64,000 bases of DNA from Sporosarcina oncorhynchi (GTDB taxonomy: Bacteria > Bacillota > Bacilli > Bacillales_A > Planococcaceae). The first letter of the stretch is position 1, and each line of letters begins with the position of its first letter. Positions 42,632 through 51,757 of the stretch are shown here, piece by piece. Made by a program: the position numbers and the translations under genes. The notes beneath the pieces were generated by a model. It was not told where the DNA came from and ran no database searches. It saw nothing but the letters and a program-made list of their open reading frames with translations. The stretch covers positions 864,001 to 928,000 of the forward strand of contig NZ_CP129118.1 of NCBI RefSeq assembly GCF_033304615.1. The letters are read 5' to 3'.

Positions 42632-43798
42632 TTACGTCTTTTGATAATCGAGCGCGGCTGCACCGAGCGTTTTTGCGGCAAGTAGCATCGCTTTCTCCTC
42701 AAAATCGAATTTCGGATGATGATGTGGATACGGTTCGTCAATCTGTGCGCCCGTAAAGAAGAATGTGCCTGGCACATGTTCAAGATAATACGCGAAATCT
42801 TCTCCGCCCATTTGTGGTTTACTTTCCTCGACTGCCTCTACGCCGGGTATTGACTCAGCAACACCTTTAAGAAATTCAGTTTCTTTAGGATGATTGACGA
42901 CAGCCGGATACCCCCGGAAATAGTCAAACTGAATCTCGCAATCATTGGCGACTGCTGTCCCTTTAACGATGCGTTCCATTTCTCGCTCCATCAGGTCGCG
43001 GATATCAGGACTGAATGTACGGACGGTTCCGCCGATCCTTGCAGAATCAGCAATAACATTAAAGGCATTGTCAGCGATAAATGAACCGACGGATAATACC
43101 GCAGATTCAATTGGATCAACGCGTCTGGATACGAGCTGCTGCAAGCTCATGACGAGTTGGGAACCAATCACAATTGCATCTTTCGTCTGATGGGGAGCGG
43201 CTCCGTGGCCTCCAGCTCCTTGGACTACAATGTCGAATCGATCAGCTGCTGCCATGACGGGACCCGATCTATATTCAATCGTTTTGAAAGGGATGAGAGA
43301 CCAAAGATGCGTACCGAAAATGACGTCAACGCCGTCGAGACAGCCATCTTCAATCATTGAAATCGCGCCTCCAGGAGCAAACTCTTCCGCATGCTGATGG
43401 ATGAACACATACTCACCAGTCAAGTTTTCACGAATTTCAAAAATGGCTTTCGCCAACTGTAAAAGTGTTGCGGTATGGCCGTCATGTCCGCAAGCATGCA
43501 TAACGCCGGGAACCGTTGATTTGTAAGAAACGTCTTTTTCATCTTGAATAGGCAGTGCGTCGAAATCCGCACGAAGAGCGACCGTCTTACCGGGACATGC
43601 GCCCTTTACACGTGCTACAACTCCGTTTCCACCGACACCCGCTTGCACGTCAATGCCAAGCTGTGCGTAAAAATCATGGATATATTGCGCAGTGTTCACT
43701 TCTTGAAAAGATAATTCAGGATGCATATGGAGGTGTCTTCGGATGATGACCATATCCTCATACGCCAGGTCCAACTTTTCGAATAACTGTGCATTCAT
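42632..43798 (-). CDS. M20-family amidohydrolase (YhaA/hippurate hydrolase-like)
   Basis: The protein has 388 residues from the ATG at 43798 (GAGAGGGG upstream; the frame extends further without a ribosome site). Metal-binding motifs of the M20D aminoacylase group are all present: RRHLHMHPELSFQE, LRADFDALPIQDE, HACGHDGHTATLL, HQHAEEFAPGG, GAGGHGAAPHQT (dimerisation domain) and MGGEDFAYYLE. It removes acyl or similar groups from N-acyl amino acids, releasing amino acids. It is not clearly linked in function to the neighbouring haem genes; it may share a transcript with hmoB, whose stop is 84 bases upstream. Confidence 0.91.
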   Translation of the reverse strand: MNAQLFEKLDLAYEDMVIIRRHLHMHPELSFQEVNTAQYIHDFYAQLGIDVQAGVGGNGVVARVKGACPGKTVALRADFDALPIQDEKDVSYKSTVPGVMHACGHDGHTATLLQLAKAIFEIRENLTGEYVFIHQHAEEFAPGGAISMIEDGCLDGVDVIFGTHLWSLIPFKTIEYRSGPVMAAADRFDIVVQGAGGHGAAPHQTKDAIVIGSQLVMSLQQLVSRRVDPIESAVLSVGSFIADNAFNVIADSARIGGTVRTFSPDIRDLMEREMERIVKGTAVANDCEIQFDYFRGYPAVVNHPKETEFLKGVAESIPGVEAVEESKPQMGGEDFAYYLEHVPGTFFFTGAQIDEPYPHHHPKFDFEEKAMLLAAKTLGAAALDYQKT

Positions 43799-43882
43799 TC
43801 GATTACCCCTCTCAAAACGTATTAATTGTACATTCACAATTATAGCAATACGTTGCAAGAGTCGCAATGTGACAGAGGTTCA

Positions 43883-44398
43883 TTACACAGTTTCTTCAGG
43901 TTTAGCAACGTAAGTCGTCACGTATGGTGCGCTAGAGAACATATGGGTTGTATTATCAGAGAACTGGGTCAAGTTCGCCGAATGGCTTGAAGCGGCATAC
44001 GCAGCCGAATTCTTCCAACGGTCAAAATCTGTAGGCTGTTCCCACTCCGTTAGGACGATAAATGTGTCCGAGTCGAGCGGGCGCAATAGCCGGAAAGCGA
44101 GAAAGCCTGGTTGTTTCGCAAGATTATCGTCCATAATAGAATAACGGTGTTCAAAGACGGGACGTCCTTCATCCGTCACGGAGATATTGTTGAACGTGAA
44201 GAATCCTTCGTCGCGCAGATGACCTGTCGAGCCGATTACCTCAAACCTTCTCGGTGTTTGGAAAACGGATTTTCCTTCCGTTTCATGAAGCAGAAGCGAG
44301 TGGCCGCTGCCGTGCATAAGCACCATGCCCTCATTTGCATGCTTTTCCTGAATCTTTTCCATAAAATCTCTTGTTCCCGTTGTCATATACATATACAT
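43883..44398 (-). CDS. hmoB: heme-degrading monooxygenase HmoB
   Basis: This 171-residue protein has AGGAGG eight bases before the ATG. The N-terminal half is specific to HmoB/YhgC proteins (MHGSGHSLLLHETEG, FQTPRRFEVIGSTG, FFTFNNISVTDEGRPVFEHR). The C-terminal half is an antibiotic-biosynthesis-monooxygenase (ABM) domain: PGFLAFRLLRPLDSDTFIVL, EWEQPTDFDRWKNS and a His-containing helix followed by YVTTYVA. HmoB opens haem and releases iron. It is divergent from hemEHY, matching the B. subtilis arrangement in which yhgC neighbours hemE. Confidence 0.9.
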   Translation of the reverse strand: MYMYMTTGTRDFMEKIQEKHANEGMVLMHGSGHSLLLHETEGKSVFQTPRRFEVIGSTGHLRDEGFFTFNNISVTDEGRPVFEHRYSIMDDNLAKQPGFLAFRLLRPLDSDTFIVLTEWEQPTDFDRWKNSAAYAASSHSANLTQFSDNTTHMFSSAPYVTTYVAKPEETV

Positions 44399-44613
44399 CC
44401 ATAAAACCTCCTGTAATCTAGATACTATTCATATTTTCCCTTAAAGGGACAATTAAAACAAACAATGTCTAAATGATGGCGAGAACCTCTAAAATACAGT
44501 AACAAATTAGTGACAAGATGAGGTAATCACTATACATTCCAAAACGGAAAGGCTATATTTGAAATCGAATAATCAAATAAGATAATACTTTATGGAAAGT
44601 GGGAATCGATTTT

Positions 44614-45651
44614 ATGACAACATTTAACGATACACTGCTTCGCGCTGCCAAAGGTGAGAAAATAGATCATACGCCGGTATGGTACATGCGACAGGCAGGA
44701 CGTTCACAGCCTGAATACCGTGCAATAAAAGAAAAATACTCTTTAGAAGAAATTACACATCAACCGGAACTATGTGCATATGTGACAAAGCTTCCTGTCG
44801 ATCAATATAATACAGACGCGGCAATTCTGTTTAAAGATATTGTTACACCATTACCGGGCATTGGCGTGGACGTGAAAATCAAAGCAGGTGTCGGTCCGGT
44901 TATTTCAAATCCCATCCGTACCGTGCAGGATGTCTATAATCTCGGAGAGTTATCTCCTGAAGATGATATTCCTTTCGTACTAGATACGATCAAGCTATTA
45001 AAAGAGCAATTGACGGTGCCGTTGATCGGTTTCGCAGGCGCACCATTTACGCTCGCAAGCTACATGATTGAAGGCGGTCCGTCTAAAAGCTATAACTTGA
45101 CGAAATCGTTCATGGTGTCTGAACCTGAAGCATGGTTTGCGTTAATGAACAAGCTGGGTGACACAATTATCACGTCAATCAAAGCACAAGTGAAAGCCGG
45201 AGCGGCGGCAATTCAAGTATTCGATTCATGGGTAGGTGCATTGAACGTATCAGACTACCGTATTTTTGTTAAACCGGTCATGACACGTATTTTCAATGAG
45301 CTCCGTACACTGAACGTTCCATTAATCACGTTTGGGGTTGGTGCAAGCCACTTGGCGAATGAATGGCACGACCTTCCCGTTGACGTTGTAGGACTTGATT
45401 GGCGTTTATCCATCAAAGAAGCAGGCGAACGCGGATTGACGAAGCCGTTGCAGGGGAATCTTGATCCATCCTTATTATTGGCGGATTGGAACATCATCGA
45501 AGAACGGACAAAAGTGATCATCGAGCAAGGTGTCGAGCATGGCAGCCATATTTTCAATCTCGGTCACGGTGTATTCCCAGATGTGAAACCTGCGACGTTG
45601 CAGAAATTAACTGCATTTGTTCATGAATATAGCGCACAACTACGTAAATAA
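44614..45651 (+). CDS. hemE: uroporphyrinogen decarboxylase
   Basis: The protein has 345 residues; ATG at 44614 is preferred over an in-frame GTG at 44599 because [16 protein letters not shown] matches the usual start. Family signatures are present: [82 protein letters not shown] and [10 protein letters not shown]. It removes four carboxyl groups from uroporphyrinogen III to give coproporphyrinogen III. It is the first gene of the hemE-hemH-hemY operon. Confidence 0.95.
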   Translation: MTTFNDTLLRAAKGEKIDHTPVWYMRQAGRSQPEYRAIKEKYSLEEITHQPELCAYVTKLPVDQYNTDAAILFKDIVTPLPGIGVDVKIKAGVGPVISNPIRTVQDVYNLGELSPEDDIPFVLDTIKLLKEQLTVPLIGFAGAPFTLASYMIEGGPSKSYNLTKSFMVSEPEAWFALMNKLGDTIITSIKAQVKAGAAAIQVFDSWVGALNVSDYRIFVKPVMTRIFNELRTLNVPLITFGVGASHLANEWHDLPVDVVGLDWRLSIKEAGERGLTKPLQGNLDPSLLLADWNIIEERTKVIIEQGVEHGSHIFNLGHGVFPDVKPATLQKLTAFVHEYSAQLRK

Positions 45652-45674
45652 TCGATAAAAACGAGGTGCAAATG

Positions 45675-46607
45675 ATGACAAAGAAAAAAATGGGTCTATT
45701 AGTCATGGCGTATGGTACGCCTTACAAAGAAGAGGACATTGAACCGTATTACACGCATATCCGCAGAGGGCGTCCACCGGCACCCGAGCAACTGCAAAAT
45801 CTGAAAGACCGTTACGAGGCAATCGGGGGCATTTCTCCGCTTGCACGCATAACGGATAACCAGGCGGAAGCACTCGGCAACTGTCTTAATGAAATACAGG
45901 ACGACGTCGAATTTAAAGTTTATGTAGGATTAAAACATATTACACCTTTCGTTGAAGAAGCGGTTGAACAGATGGACAAAGACGGCATTACAGAAGCTGT
46001 GACAATCGTCCTGGCACCGCATTATTCTTCATTTTCCGTACAGTCATATAACGACCGTGCAAAAGAAGAAGCCGCTAAACATGGGATTACTGTTACATCG
46101 GTGGAAAGCTGGTATAAACAGCCGAAATTCATTGAATTCTGGTCTACTAAAATCCGCGGTACGTTCGATAGCATGAGTGAACAGCAACGCGCAAAGGCTT
46201 GTCTTGTCGTTTCGGCGCATTCATTGCCTGAAAAGATTAAAGAAAAAGGGGATCCATACCCCGATCAGTTAGCTGAAACAGCGAAGATGGTCGCTGAAGC
46301 TGCCGGTGTCGATACATATGCAGTCGGCTGGCAAAGTGAAGGACAGACGGGTGAACCTTGGCTTGGACCTGACGTTCAGGATTTGACGCGCGAACTGCAT
46401 GAGCAAAGAGGCTATGAAGCATTTGTCTATACACCAGTCGGTTTCATTTCGGATCATCTAGAAGTCCTTTATGATAACGACTATGAATGTAAAGTTGTCT
46501 GCGATGAAGTCGGAGCTGCGTATTACCGTCCGGAAATGCCTAACACGGATCCATTGTTCATTCACGCGATGGCGGATGCAGTACTCGATAAATTGAAGGA
46601 AGCTTGA
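45675..46607 (+). CDS. hemH: coproporphyrin III ferrochelatase
   Basis: The protein has 310 residues from the ATG at 45675 (GAGGTG upstream; starts three or nine bases earlier are possible). Metal-insertion residues are in [19 protein letters not shown] (catalytic His) and further on [20 protein letters not shown] (Glu), with [17 protein letters not shown] between. High similarity to B. subtilis HemH ([20 protein letters not shown]) is evident. In Firmicutes this enzyme (CpfC) inserts iron into coproporphyrin III. It lies 23 bases after hemE. Confidence 0.95.
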   Translation: MTKKKMGLLVMAYGTPYKEEDIEPYYTHIRRGRPPAPEQLQNLKDRYEAIGGISPLARITDNQAEALGNCLNEIQDDVEFKVYVGLKHITPFVEEAVEQMDKDGITEAVTIVLAPHYSSFSVQSYNDRAKEEAAKHGITVTSVESWYKQPKFIEFWSTKIRGTFDSMSEQQRAKACLVVSAHSLPEKIKEKGDPYPDQLAETAKMVAEAAGVDTYAVGWQSEGQTGEPWLGPDVQDLTRELHEQRGYEAFVYTPVGFISDHLEVLYDNDYECKVVCDEVGAAYYRPEMPNTDPLFIHAMADAVLDKLKEA

Positions 46608-46628
46608 AACTGGGAAGTGATGATGGAC

Positions 46629-48050
46629 ATGAGTGAAAAGAAGAAAAAAGTCGTCATTGTCGGTGGAGGGATCACAGGTCTCTCCGCTGCATTCTATATG
46701 CAGAAAGCGGCACGTGAACAAAATTTACCGGTTGAAGTGTTGCTCATTGAAGCGACAAACCGATTGGGTGGAAAAATCCAGACGATCCGTCGTGATGGCT
46801 TTGTCATTGAGCGCGGACCGGACAGTTTCCTCATCCGAAAGAAAAGCATGGACACGCTTGCGGAAGACCTCGGTATCGCCGATGAACTTGTCCGCAATGC
46901 AACAGGACAGGCGTATATTCTTGTGAATGAAAAACTACAGCCAATACCGGGCGGCTCAATTATGGGCATTCCGACTGAAGTCGGTCCGTTCTTGAAATCA
47001 GATTTGTTTTCATGGAGCGGAAAATTGCGCGCGGCGGGGGATTTTGTAATGCCACGTTCAGGTATCGATGGCGATCAGTCACTCGGTCATTTCTTCCGTC
47101 GTCGATTTGGCGGGGAAATCGTCGATAATCTGATTGAGCCACTGTTATCCGGCGTTTACGCGGGCGATATTGATCAGATGAGTCTTCAGTCGACGTATCC
47201 ACAGTTTTATCAAGTGGAGAAGAAACACCGAAGCTTGATTCTCGGAATGAAAAAGACGACCCCTAAACAAGTGCCGCAGAAAGATTCGCATGGCGCTTCG
47301 AAAAAAGGTGCGTTTCATTCATTCCGTAATGGCCTGTCATCTGTTGTCGAGGCAATTGAGGAACAAATGGAACCCGGCTCAATTGTGAAAAACGTCAAAA
47401 TCGATCGTATCGCCAAACAGGGTGATCAAACCGTATTAGAATTGAACAGTGGCGTAACGGTTACGGCGGATGCGGTCATTTTGACGACCGGTCATATGGC
47501 GGCAAGCCAGCTATTCGAGTCGCACGGACTGCTGCAAGGATTAAAAGAAATCCATACGACATCCGTAGCAACTGTGGCGCTGGCATTTCCGCAAGAAGCC
47601 ATCGTTCAGGACAAAGAAGGTACAGGATTCCTCGTTTCACGAAGCGGTGATTACTCGATCACGGCGTGTACATGGGTTCACCGGAAATGGCCAACGACAA
47701 CACCAGAAGGCAAAGTGCTCTTACGCGCTTTCGTCGGACGGATTGGTGAAGAAGCAATCGTCGATTTACCAGATGATGAAATCGAACGTATTGTCCTGAA
47801 GGATTTAAGCAAAATCATTACAATCAACGGCAAACCCGATTTCACGATTGTCACACGTTATAAAGAAGACCGACCGCAATACCGCGTCGGTCACCGTGAA
47901 CGGATTGCGAGTGCGAAATCGGAATTGAAACGTGAATTCCCGATGGTCAAACTGGCGGGTGCTTCCTATGAAGGTGTCGGCTTGCCGGATTGCATCGATC
48001 AGGGAAAAGCAGCAACGGAAGAAGTGCTTGTTGAGCTGTTTGGTGAGTGA
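46629..48050 (+). CDS. hemY: coproporphyrinogen III oxidase (HemY/CgoX)
   Basis: The protein has about 473 residues; MSEKKKKVVIVGGG is taken as the start because it aligns with B. subtilis HemY, although ATG codons at 46620 and 46623 have better spacing from GGGAAG. It has the FAD-binding motif VVIVGGGITGLSAAFYM and the GxxSF-like RGPDSFLIRKKSM, NTLIEPLLSGVYAGD-type segment and VGLPDCIDQGKAATEEV at the C-terminus. In the coproporphyrin-dependent pathway it oxidises coproporphyrinogen III before iron insertion. The final decarboxylase (ChdC/HemQ) is not in this window. A terminator and then a repeat array follow. Confidence 0.93.
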   Translation: MSEKKKKVVIVGGGITGLSAAFYMQKAAREQNLPVEVLLIEATNRLGGKIQTIRRDGFVIERGPDSFLIRKKSMDTLAEDLGIADELVRNATGQAYILVNEKLQPIPGGSIMGIPTEVGPFLKSDLFSWSGKLRAAGDFVMPRSGIDGDQSLGHFFRRRFGGEIVDNLIEPLLSGVYAGDIDQMSLQSTYPQFYQVEKKHRSLILGMKKTTPKQVPQKDSHGASKKGAFHSFRNGLSSVVEAIEEQMEPGSIVKNVKIDRIAKQGDQTVLELNSGVTVTADAVILTTGHMAASQLFESHGLLQGLKEIHTTSVATVALAFPQEAIVQDKEGTGFLVSRSGDYSITACTWVHRKWPTTTPEGKVLLRAFVGRIGEEAIVDLPDDEIERIVLKDLSKIITINGKPDFTIVTRYKEDRPQYRVGHRERIASAKSELKREFPMVKLAGASYEGVGLPDCIDQGKAATEEVLVELFGE

Positions 48051-48068
48051 ATAATTGGATGGAGAGAG

Positions 48069-48101
48069 GGACCTGCTTGGAGTTTGCGGGTCTTTTTTTT
48101 G
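48069..48101 (+). terminator. rho-independent terminator after hemY
   Basis: The hairpin GACCTGC/GCGGGTC is followed by eight T. A repeat array begins almost at once. Confidence 0.85.
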
Positions 48102-48103
48102 TT

Positions 48104-48363
48104 TTATGGACTTTTATTGGGCGTTTTGGAGTTTTAGAGGGGCAATATGGACTTCTATAGTAAGTTATGGACTTTTGAGCGGTGATATGGACTTTTGCAG
48201 AGAGTTTTAGAGTTTTGAGGATCTCATACTTCTGGAGAAGGTTATGGAGTTTCAGAGGGGCATTTTGGACTTCTATAGTAAGTTATGGACTTTTACAGAC
48301 GGTTATGGACTTTTGCGGAGAGTTATGGAGTTTTACAGACGGTTTTGTGGTTTTAGAAGGAGA
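48104..48363. repeat. 20-21 bp imperfect repeat array, core TATGGACTTTT
   Basis: About 12-13 units of 20-21 bases lie head to tail, each with TATGGACTTTT or TATGGAGTTTT followed by 9-10 variable bases (for example GCAGAGAGT, ACAGACGGT, AGAGGGGCA). The core is the same as in the array at 60720-60875 read on the other strand. No ribosome site or convincing protein; treated as non-coding. Confidence 0.85.
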
Positions 48364-48480
48364 GGACGTCCGTTTGGGGTTTATTCTAGTTAGCGAGTTA
48401 AGGTTTACGGTTTCATGAAAAGGGAAGTAGTAAGAGGATCATCTGGATAGATAGAAATGTAGATAGAGAGGACATCAACT

Positions 48481-49341
48481 ATGAAAAAGACCATACTCCT
48501 GTTAGTCGGATTACTCCTTGTGCTGACGGGTTGCTCGATCGGGACGAAATGGAATAATCCGATACCGAACGATGATTTTCTTATTGTCGGTCATCGTGGC
48601 GCTTCCGCGTATGAGCCGGAAAATACAATTCCGGCATTTGAACTCGCGAAAAACTTAGGCGCGGACTATATCGAACTTGATATTCATATGACAAAAGACG
48701 GCGAGCTCGTCATTATGCATGATAAAGACGTTAAACGCACGACAGAGTCTAAAGGGAAGATTAAAGATCATACTCTTGCAGAATTGAAAGAGCTGACTGC
48801 AGATGAAAAGAAAGGCGAGAAAGTTGCTGTCAGCAGCCAAGAAGAAGCGTATGACATTCCTATGCTAAGAGAAGTGCTAGAAGAAATGGAAGATGACGTC
48901 CGGTTTGTCATCGAGTTGAAAGATCCCGAAGAATACGAAGGCATCGAAGAGAAGCTTGTTTCGATGATGAAAGATTACGGCCTTTTTGCAAATGATGAAA
49001 ATGGCTATCCGAAAGCGGTTATTCATTCATTCGACGAAGAATCTTTGCAAAAAGTACATCGGCTGAATAAAGATATTCCGCTGTTGCAACTCATTTCGTT
49101 TGATGATGGGGAAGAAGCGGTCATGTCCAAAGAGGAATTGAACGAACTGCTGACCTATGCGATCGGTGTCGGTGTAAGTTATGAAGCATTGAATGCGAAG
49201 TTTGTAAGCGCAATGCACCAAGCCGACATTATCGTATTTGCGTACACAGTGGATGATAGGGAAGAAGCGGTCAAATTGCAGGCGATGGGTGTAGATGGGA
49301 TCCATACGAATAAACCTGATTTATTAACTACTACAGATTGA
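48481..49341 (+). CDS. glycerophosphodiester phosphodiesterase lipoprotein
   Basis: The 286-residue protein has AGGAC upstream of the ATG and a lipoprotein signal with lipobox LTGCS (Cys18). A GDPD TIM-barrel follows with the catalytic His and metal ligands in VGHRGASAYEPENTIPAF, YIELDIHMTKDGELVIMHD split by normal spacing (Glu, Asp, His), then FVIELKDPE and the C-terminal GVDGIHTNKPDLL. It hydrolyses glycerophosphodiesters outside the membrane to glycerol-3-phosphate and an alcohol, supplying phosphate and glycerol, possibly from teichoic acid or lipid breakdown. It is similar to GlpQ but no signal ties it to a glp operon. A terminator follows. Confidence 0.9.
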   Translation: MKKTILLLVGLLLVLTGCSIGTKWNNPIPNDDFLIVGHRGASAYEPENTIPAFELAKNLGADYIELDIHMTKDGELVIMHDKDVKRTTESKGKIKDHTLAELKELTADEKKGEKVAVSSQEEAYDIPMLREVLEEMEDDVRFVIELKDPEEYEGIEEKLVSMMKDYGLFANDENGYPKAVIHSFDEESLQKVHRLNKDIPLLQLISFDDGEEAVMSKEELNELLTYAIGVGVSYEALNAKFVSAMHQADIIVFAYTVDDREEAVKLQAMGVDGIHTNKPDLLTTTD

Positions 49342-49346
49342 ACAGA

Positions 49347-49391
49347 AAACAGCCGTGAAAGAGGAGAAGTTCTCTTTCACGGCTGTTTTAT
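49347..49391 (+). terminator. rho-independent terminator
   Basis: The perfect arms AACAGCCGTGAAAGAG and CTCTTTCACGGCTGTT are followed by TTA. Confidence 0.9.
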
Positions 49392-49408
49392 TGGCGTAAA
49401 TAGTGTAG

Positions 49409-49534
49409 TCAGATGCTGTTGCATTTATCACAGTTATTGCTGTAGCACTCGTGCTGCTCTTCAATTACTTCACCACAAGTGGCACAGTTTTTTGGCGGCA
49501 GATTCTTGAAAAACTCGATGACATTTTCAAGCAT
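49409..49534 (-). CDS. yhfH: YhfH-family small Cys-rich protein (copy 1)
   Basis: This 41-residue protein was read directly from the sequence. The ATG at 49534 has AGGAGG upstream. The sequence begins MLENVIEFFKNLPPKNC and has two zinc-ribbon-like pairs, CATC and, after 9 residues, CYSNNCDKC. That matches the YhfH family (about 40 residues, B. subtilis yhfH near lplJ). Four or five Cys suggest a small zinc knuckle. Function is unknown. It is one of two tandem paralogues with 178 bases between them. Confidence 0.8.
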   Translation of the reverse strand: MLENVIEFFKNLPPKNCATCGEVIEEQHECYSNNCDKCNSI

Positions 49535-49654
49535 GATTGTTTCCCTCCTATCATTTTGTACTACTACTGAATTGAAACAGGTCGTTTGTCATAGTACAGG
49601 TACGATAAAAAAATATGAATCCGTCTATACATCTTGTTTGCTAGATACATTATT

Positions 49655-49696
49655 TGTACTATTACTGTTATGAGTTAGTACCCTTGTAATAGTACA
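49655..49696. promoter_or_regulatory. inverted repeat between the two yhfH genes
   Basis: The perfect 11-base arms TGTACTATTAC and GTAATAGTACA are 20 bases apart. Related GTACTA/TAGTAC words occur near 49559-49605 and 49858, upstream of both copies. There is no T-run, so an operator is more likely than a terminator. Confidence 0.45.
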
Positions 49697-49711
49697 GATA
49701 AACCAAAAAAA

Positions 49712-49837
49712 TTAGAGAATATTGCAAGAGTCGCATTGATTGCTATAACACTCATGCTGTTCGTCGATATCAGTTCCGCAAGTGGCACAGGCTTTAGGTG
49801 GCAGGTTTTTGAAGAATTCAACAATGCTTTCAACCAT
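49712..49837 (-). CDS. yhfH: YhfH-family small Cys-rich protein (copy 2)
   Basis: This is a 41-residue paralogue of the previous small gene, read directly from the sequence; ATG at 49837 with AGGAGATGG upstream. It begins MVESIVEFFKNLPPKAC and keeps CATC and CYSNQCDSC at identical positions, ending NIL. The two copies differ mainly in the loop between the Cys pairs, so they arose by duplication and are both under coding constraint. Confidence 0.8.
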   Translation of the reverse strand: MVESIVEFFKNLPPKACATCGTDIDEQHECYSNQCDSCNIL

Positions 49838-49970
49838 TCATTCCATCTCCTTTTGTGCTAGTACTGAATTTGTTATTGTCAGTGTATTATAACAGCGGAA
49901 CAAATGTCAACACTTATTTGTTCTTTTCAGATAAAATAAAGAAGAAGTATTTACATAAGGAGCGATTCAT

Positions 49971-50963
49971 TTGTATTTTGTTGATAATAAAGGAATTACA
50001 GATCCGCGGATTAACCTTGCGATTGAAGAGTATGTGTTAAGAAATATGGACATCGAAAAAGATTCATTTTTGCTGTTTTATATTAATGAACCATCGATCA
50101 TCATCGGGAAAAACCAGAATACAGTTGAAGAGATTAATACAGAATACGTTGATGCGAACGGGATTCATATTGTGCGCAGACTATCAGGTGGCGGCGCGGT
50201 TTATCATGACCTCGGCAACTTGAATTACAGTTTCATCACAAAAGACGATGGTGAATCATTCCGCAATTTCAAGAAGTTTACGGAGCCGGTTGTGAAAGCG
50301 CTTGGCGAGATGGGTGTAAAAGCAGAATTACTTGGACGAAATGACATCTTGGTAGAAGGACGAAAAGTGTCCGGCAATGCGCAATTTGCGATACAAGGGC
50401 GGATGTTCACACATGGAACACTCATGTTCGATACGGAAATTGAACGCGTTGTTTCCGCTTTGAAAGTCCGAAAAGACAAGATTGAATCGAAAGGCATTAA
50501 ATCGATTCGCAGCCGTGTCGCGAATATTTCGGAATTCATCGAAGGCGAAATGACGATTGAAGAGTTTCGGATGGAAATTTTGAAATCGATTTTCGGAGGC
50601 GAAGAGAACGTCCAGTATATGGAGCTGACAGATGACGATTGGACAAAAATCCATGAACTTTCGGCAGAGCGTTACGCCAATTGGGATTGGAATTACGGCA
50701 AGTCGCCAAAATCCAATGTCCAGCACTCCCAGCGTTTCCCTGTCGGCGGCATCGATGTCCGCTTGCAAGTTGAAAAAGGCGTCATCCAAAACGTCCAAAT
50801 TTATGGAGACTTTTTCGGCGTCGGTGAAGTGACAGTTATCGAAGACAGTCTAGTCGACGTGCAATATAACCGCGAAGCAATCGCAAAAGCTATCGACGGA
50901 TTGGATATTCCGAAGCTGCTCGGCGGTATTACAGCAGAAGAATTCGTTAACGTAATCTATTGA
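49971..50963 (+). CDS. lplJ: lipoate-protein ligase
   Basis: This 330-residue protein starts at TTG with AAGGAGCG seven bases upstream. LplA-type motifs are intact: SIIIGKNQNTVEEIN, IVRRLSGGGAVYHDLGNLNY (lipoyl-AMP loop), GRNDILVEGRKVSGNAQF (active-site Lys) and HGTLMFDTEIERV, followed by the small C-terminal accessory domain. It activates free lipoate with ATP and attaches it to lipoyl domains. In B. subtilis yhfJ (lplJ) is likewise close to yhfH and yhfL (lcfB), in line with this order. It is monocistronic. Confidence 0.94.
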   Translation: MYFVDNKGITDPRINLAIEEYVLRNMDIEKDSFLLFYINEPSIIIGKNQNTVEEINTEYVDANGIHIVRRLSGGGAVYHDLGNLNYSFITKDDGESFRNFKKFTEPVVKALGEMGVKAELLGRNDILVEGRKVSGNAQFAIQGRMFTHGTLMFDTEIERVVSALKVRKDKIESKGIKSIRSRVANISEFIEGEMTIEEFRMEILKSIFGGEENVQYMELTDDDWTKIHELSAERYANWDWNYGKSPKSNVQHSQRFPVGGIDVRLQVEKGVIQNVQIYGDFFGVGEVTVIEDSLVDVQYNREAIAKAIDGLDIPKLLGGITAEEFVNVIY

Positions 50964-50973
50964 GTGACAGGAA

Positions 50974-50998
50974 GACCGGTGAAAACCGGTTTTTTCTT
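50974..50998 (+). terminator. rho-independent terminator after lplJ
   Basis: The short hairpin ACCGGT-GAAA-ACCGGT is followed by TTTTTT. A repeat array begins 45 bases later. Confidence 0.82.
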
Positions 50999-51042
50999 TT
51001 GTCTTAGTATACGTTTGAGCGTAGCTAGGTGTACCGGCTACT

Positions 51043-51462
51043 TTCACGGGCGTGTCTCCAACATTTACGGGCGCGGTTGAGTCGTTTACGGGCGTGTTTC
51101 CAACATTTACGGGCGTGGTTGAGCTGTTTACGAGCGCGTCGCCAACATTTACGGGCGCGGTCAAGTCGTTTACGGGCGTGCCGCCAACATTTACGGGCGC
51201 GGTTGAGTCGTTTACGAGCGTGTCGCCAAGATTTACGGGCGCGGTCAAGTCGTTTACGGGCGTGCCGCCAACATTTACGGGCGCGGTTGAGTCGTTTACG
51301 AGCGCGTCTCCAACATTTATGGGCGTGATTGAGCTGTTTACGAGCGCGTCGCCAACATTTACGGGCGTGCCGCCAACATTTACGGGCGCGGTTGAGTCGT
51401 TTACGAGCGCGCCGCCAACATTTATGGGCGCGGTTGAGTCGTTTACGGGCGCGGGCGATATT
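51043..51462. repeat. exact 21-bp tandem repeat array, core TTTACGGGCG
   Basis: Twenty consecutive units of exactly 21 bases show no insertion or deletion. Each starts TTTACGGGCG (or TTTACGAGCG) and ends in one of two tails, about GCGGTTGAGTCG or about TGTCGCCAACA, which alternate to give a 42-base period; the alternation breaks once at 51337-51378. The array is open in several frames on both strands because 21 is a multiple of 3, but there is no ribosome site and no known protein. GC is higher than in the surrounding spacer. Confidence 0.92.
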
Positions 51463-51612
51463 TCGTCCGACATCTTTCCCAGCCGCGCAGAAAGCTTTTG
51501 ACATATTAATCTTGGTTTTAATAATGGTTGTGTTGCAAGCTGTGGAGTTACTTGTGTTATAACAGCATTTGATTTCGTTGCGTTGCATTAATTGTAGGCA
51601 TGCCGAATTGAT

Positions 51613-51663
51613 TGCGATTCACCTCCAATTGTTTGCGTAACGCACAATTTCAGGTGAATCGCA
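51613..51663. promoter_or_regulatory. long palindrome upstream of Bce-type operon
   Basis: The perfect 12-base outer arms TGCGATTCACCT and AGGTGAATCGCA enclose a second paired stretch (AATTGT and ACAATT, GCGT and ACGC). It lies about 95 bases before the response regulator start. There is no T-run. Confidence 0.5.
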
Positions 51664-51757
51664 CACAACAATCTTCTTCGCGATTCCCAGCGGGGTAGCT
51701 TCTGCGGGAATTTCATTTTTGCGATATAATGGATGGACTAGTAAGGGGGGATTTGCG

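Noticed and set aside
50850-51588. Minus-strand frames of 187 and 207 codons and several plus-strand frames over the TTTACGGGCG array
   Set aside because: Several frames on both strands are open for the same reason (21-base units). They overlap the end of lplJ or AT-rich spacer and lack ribosome sites.
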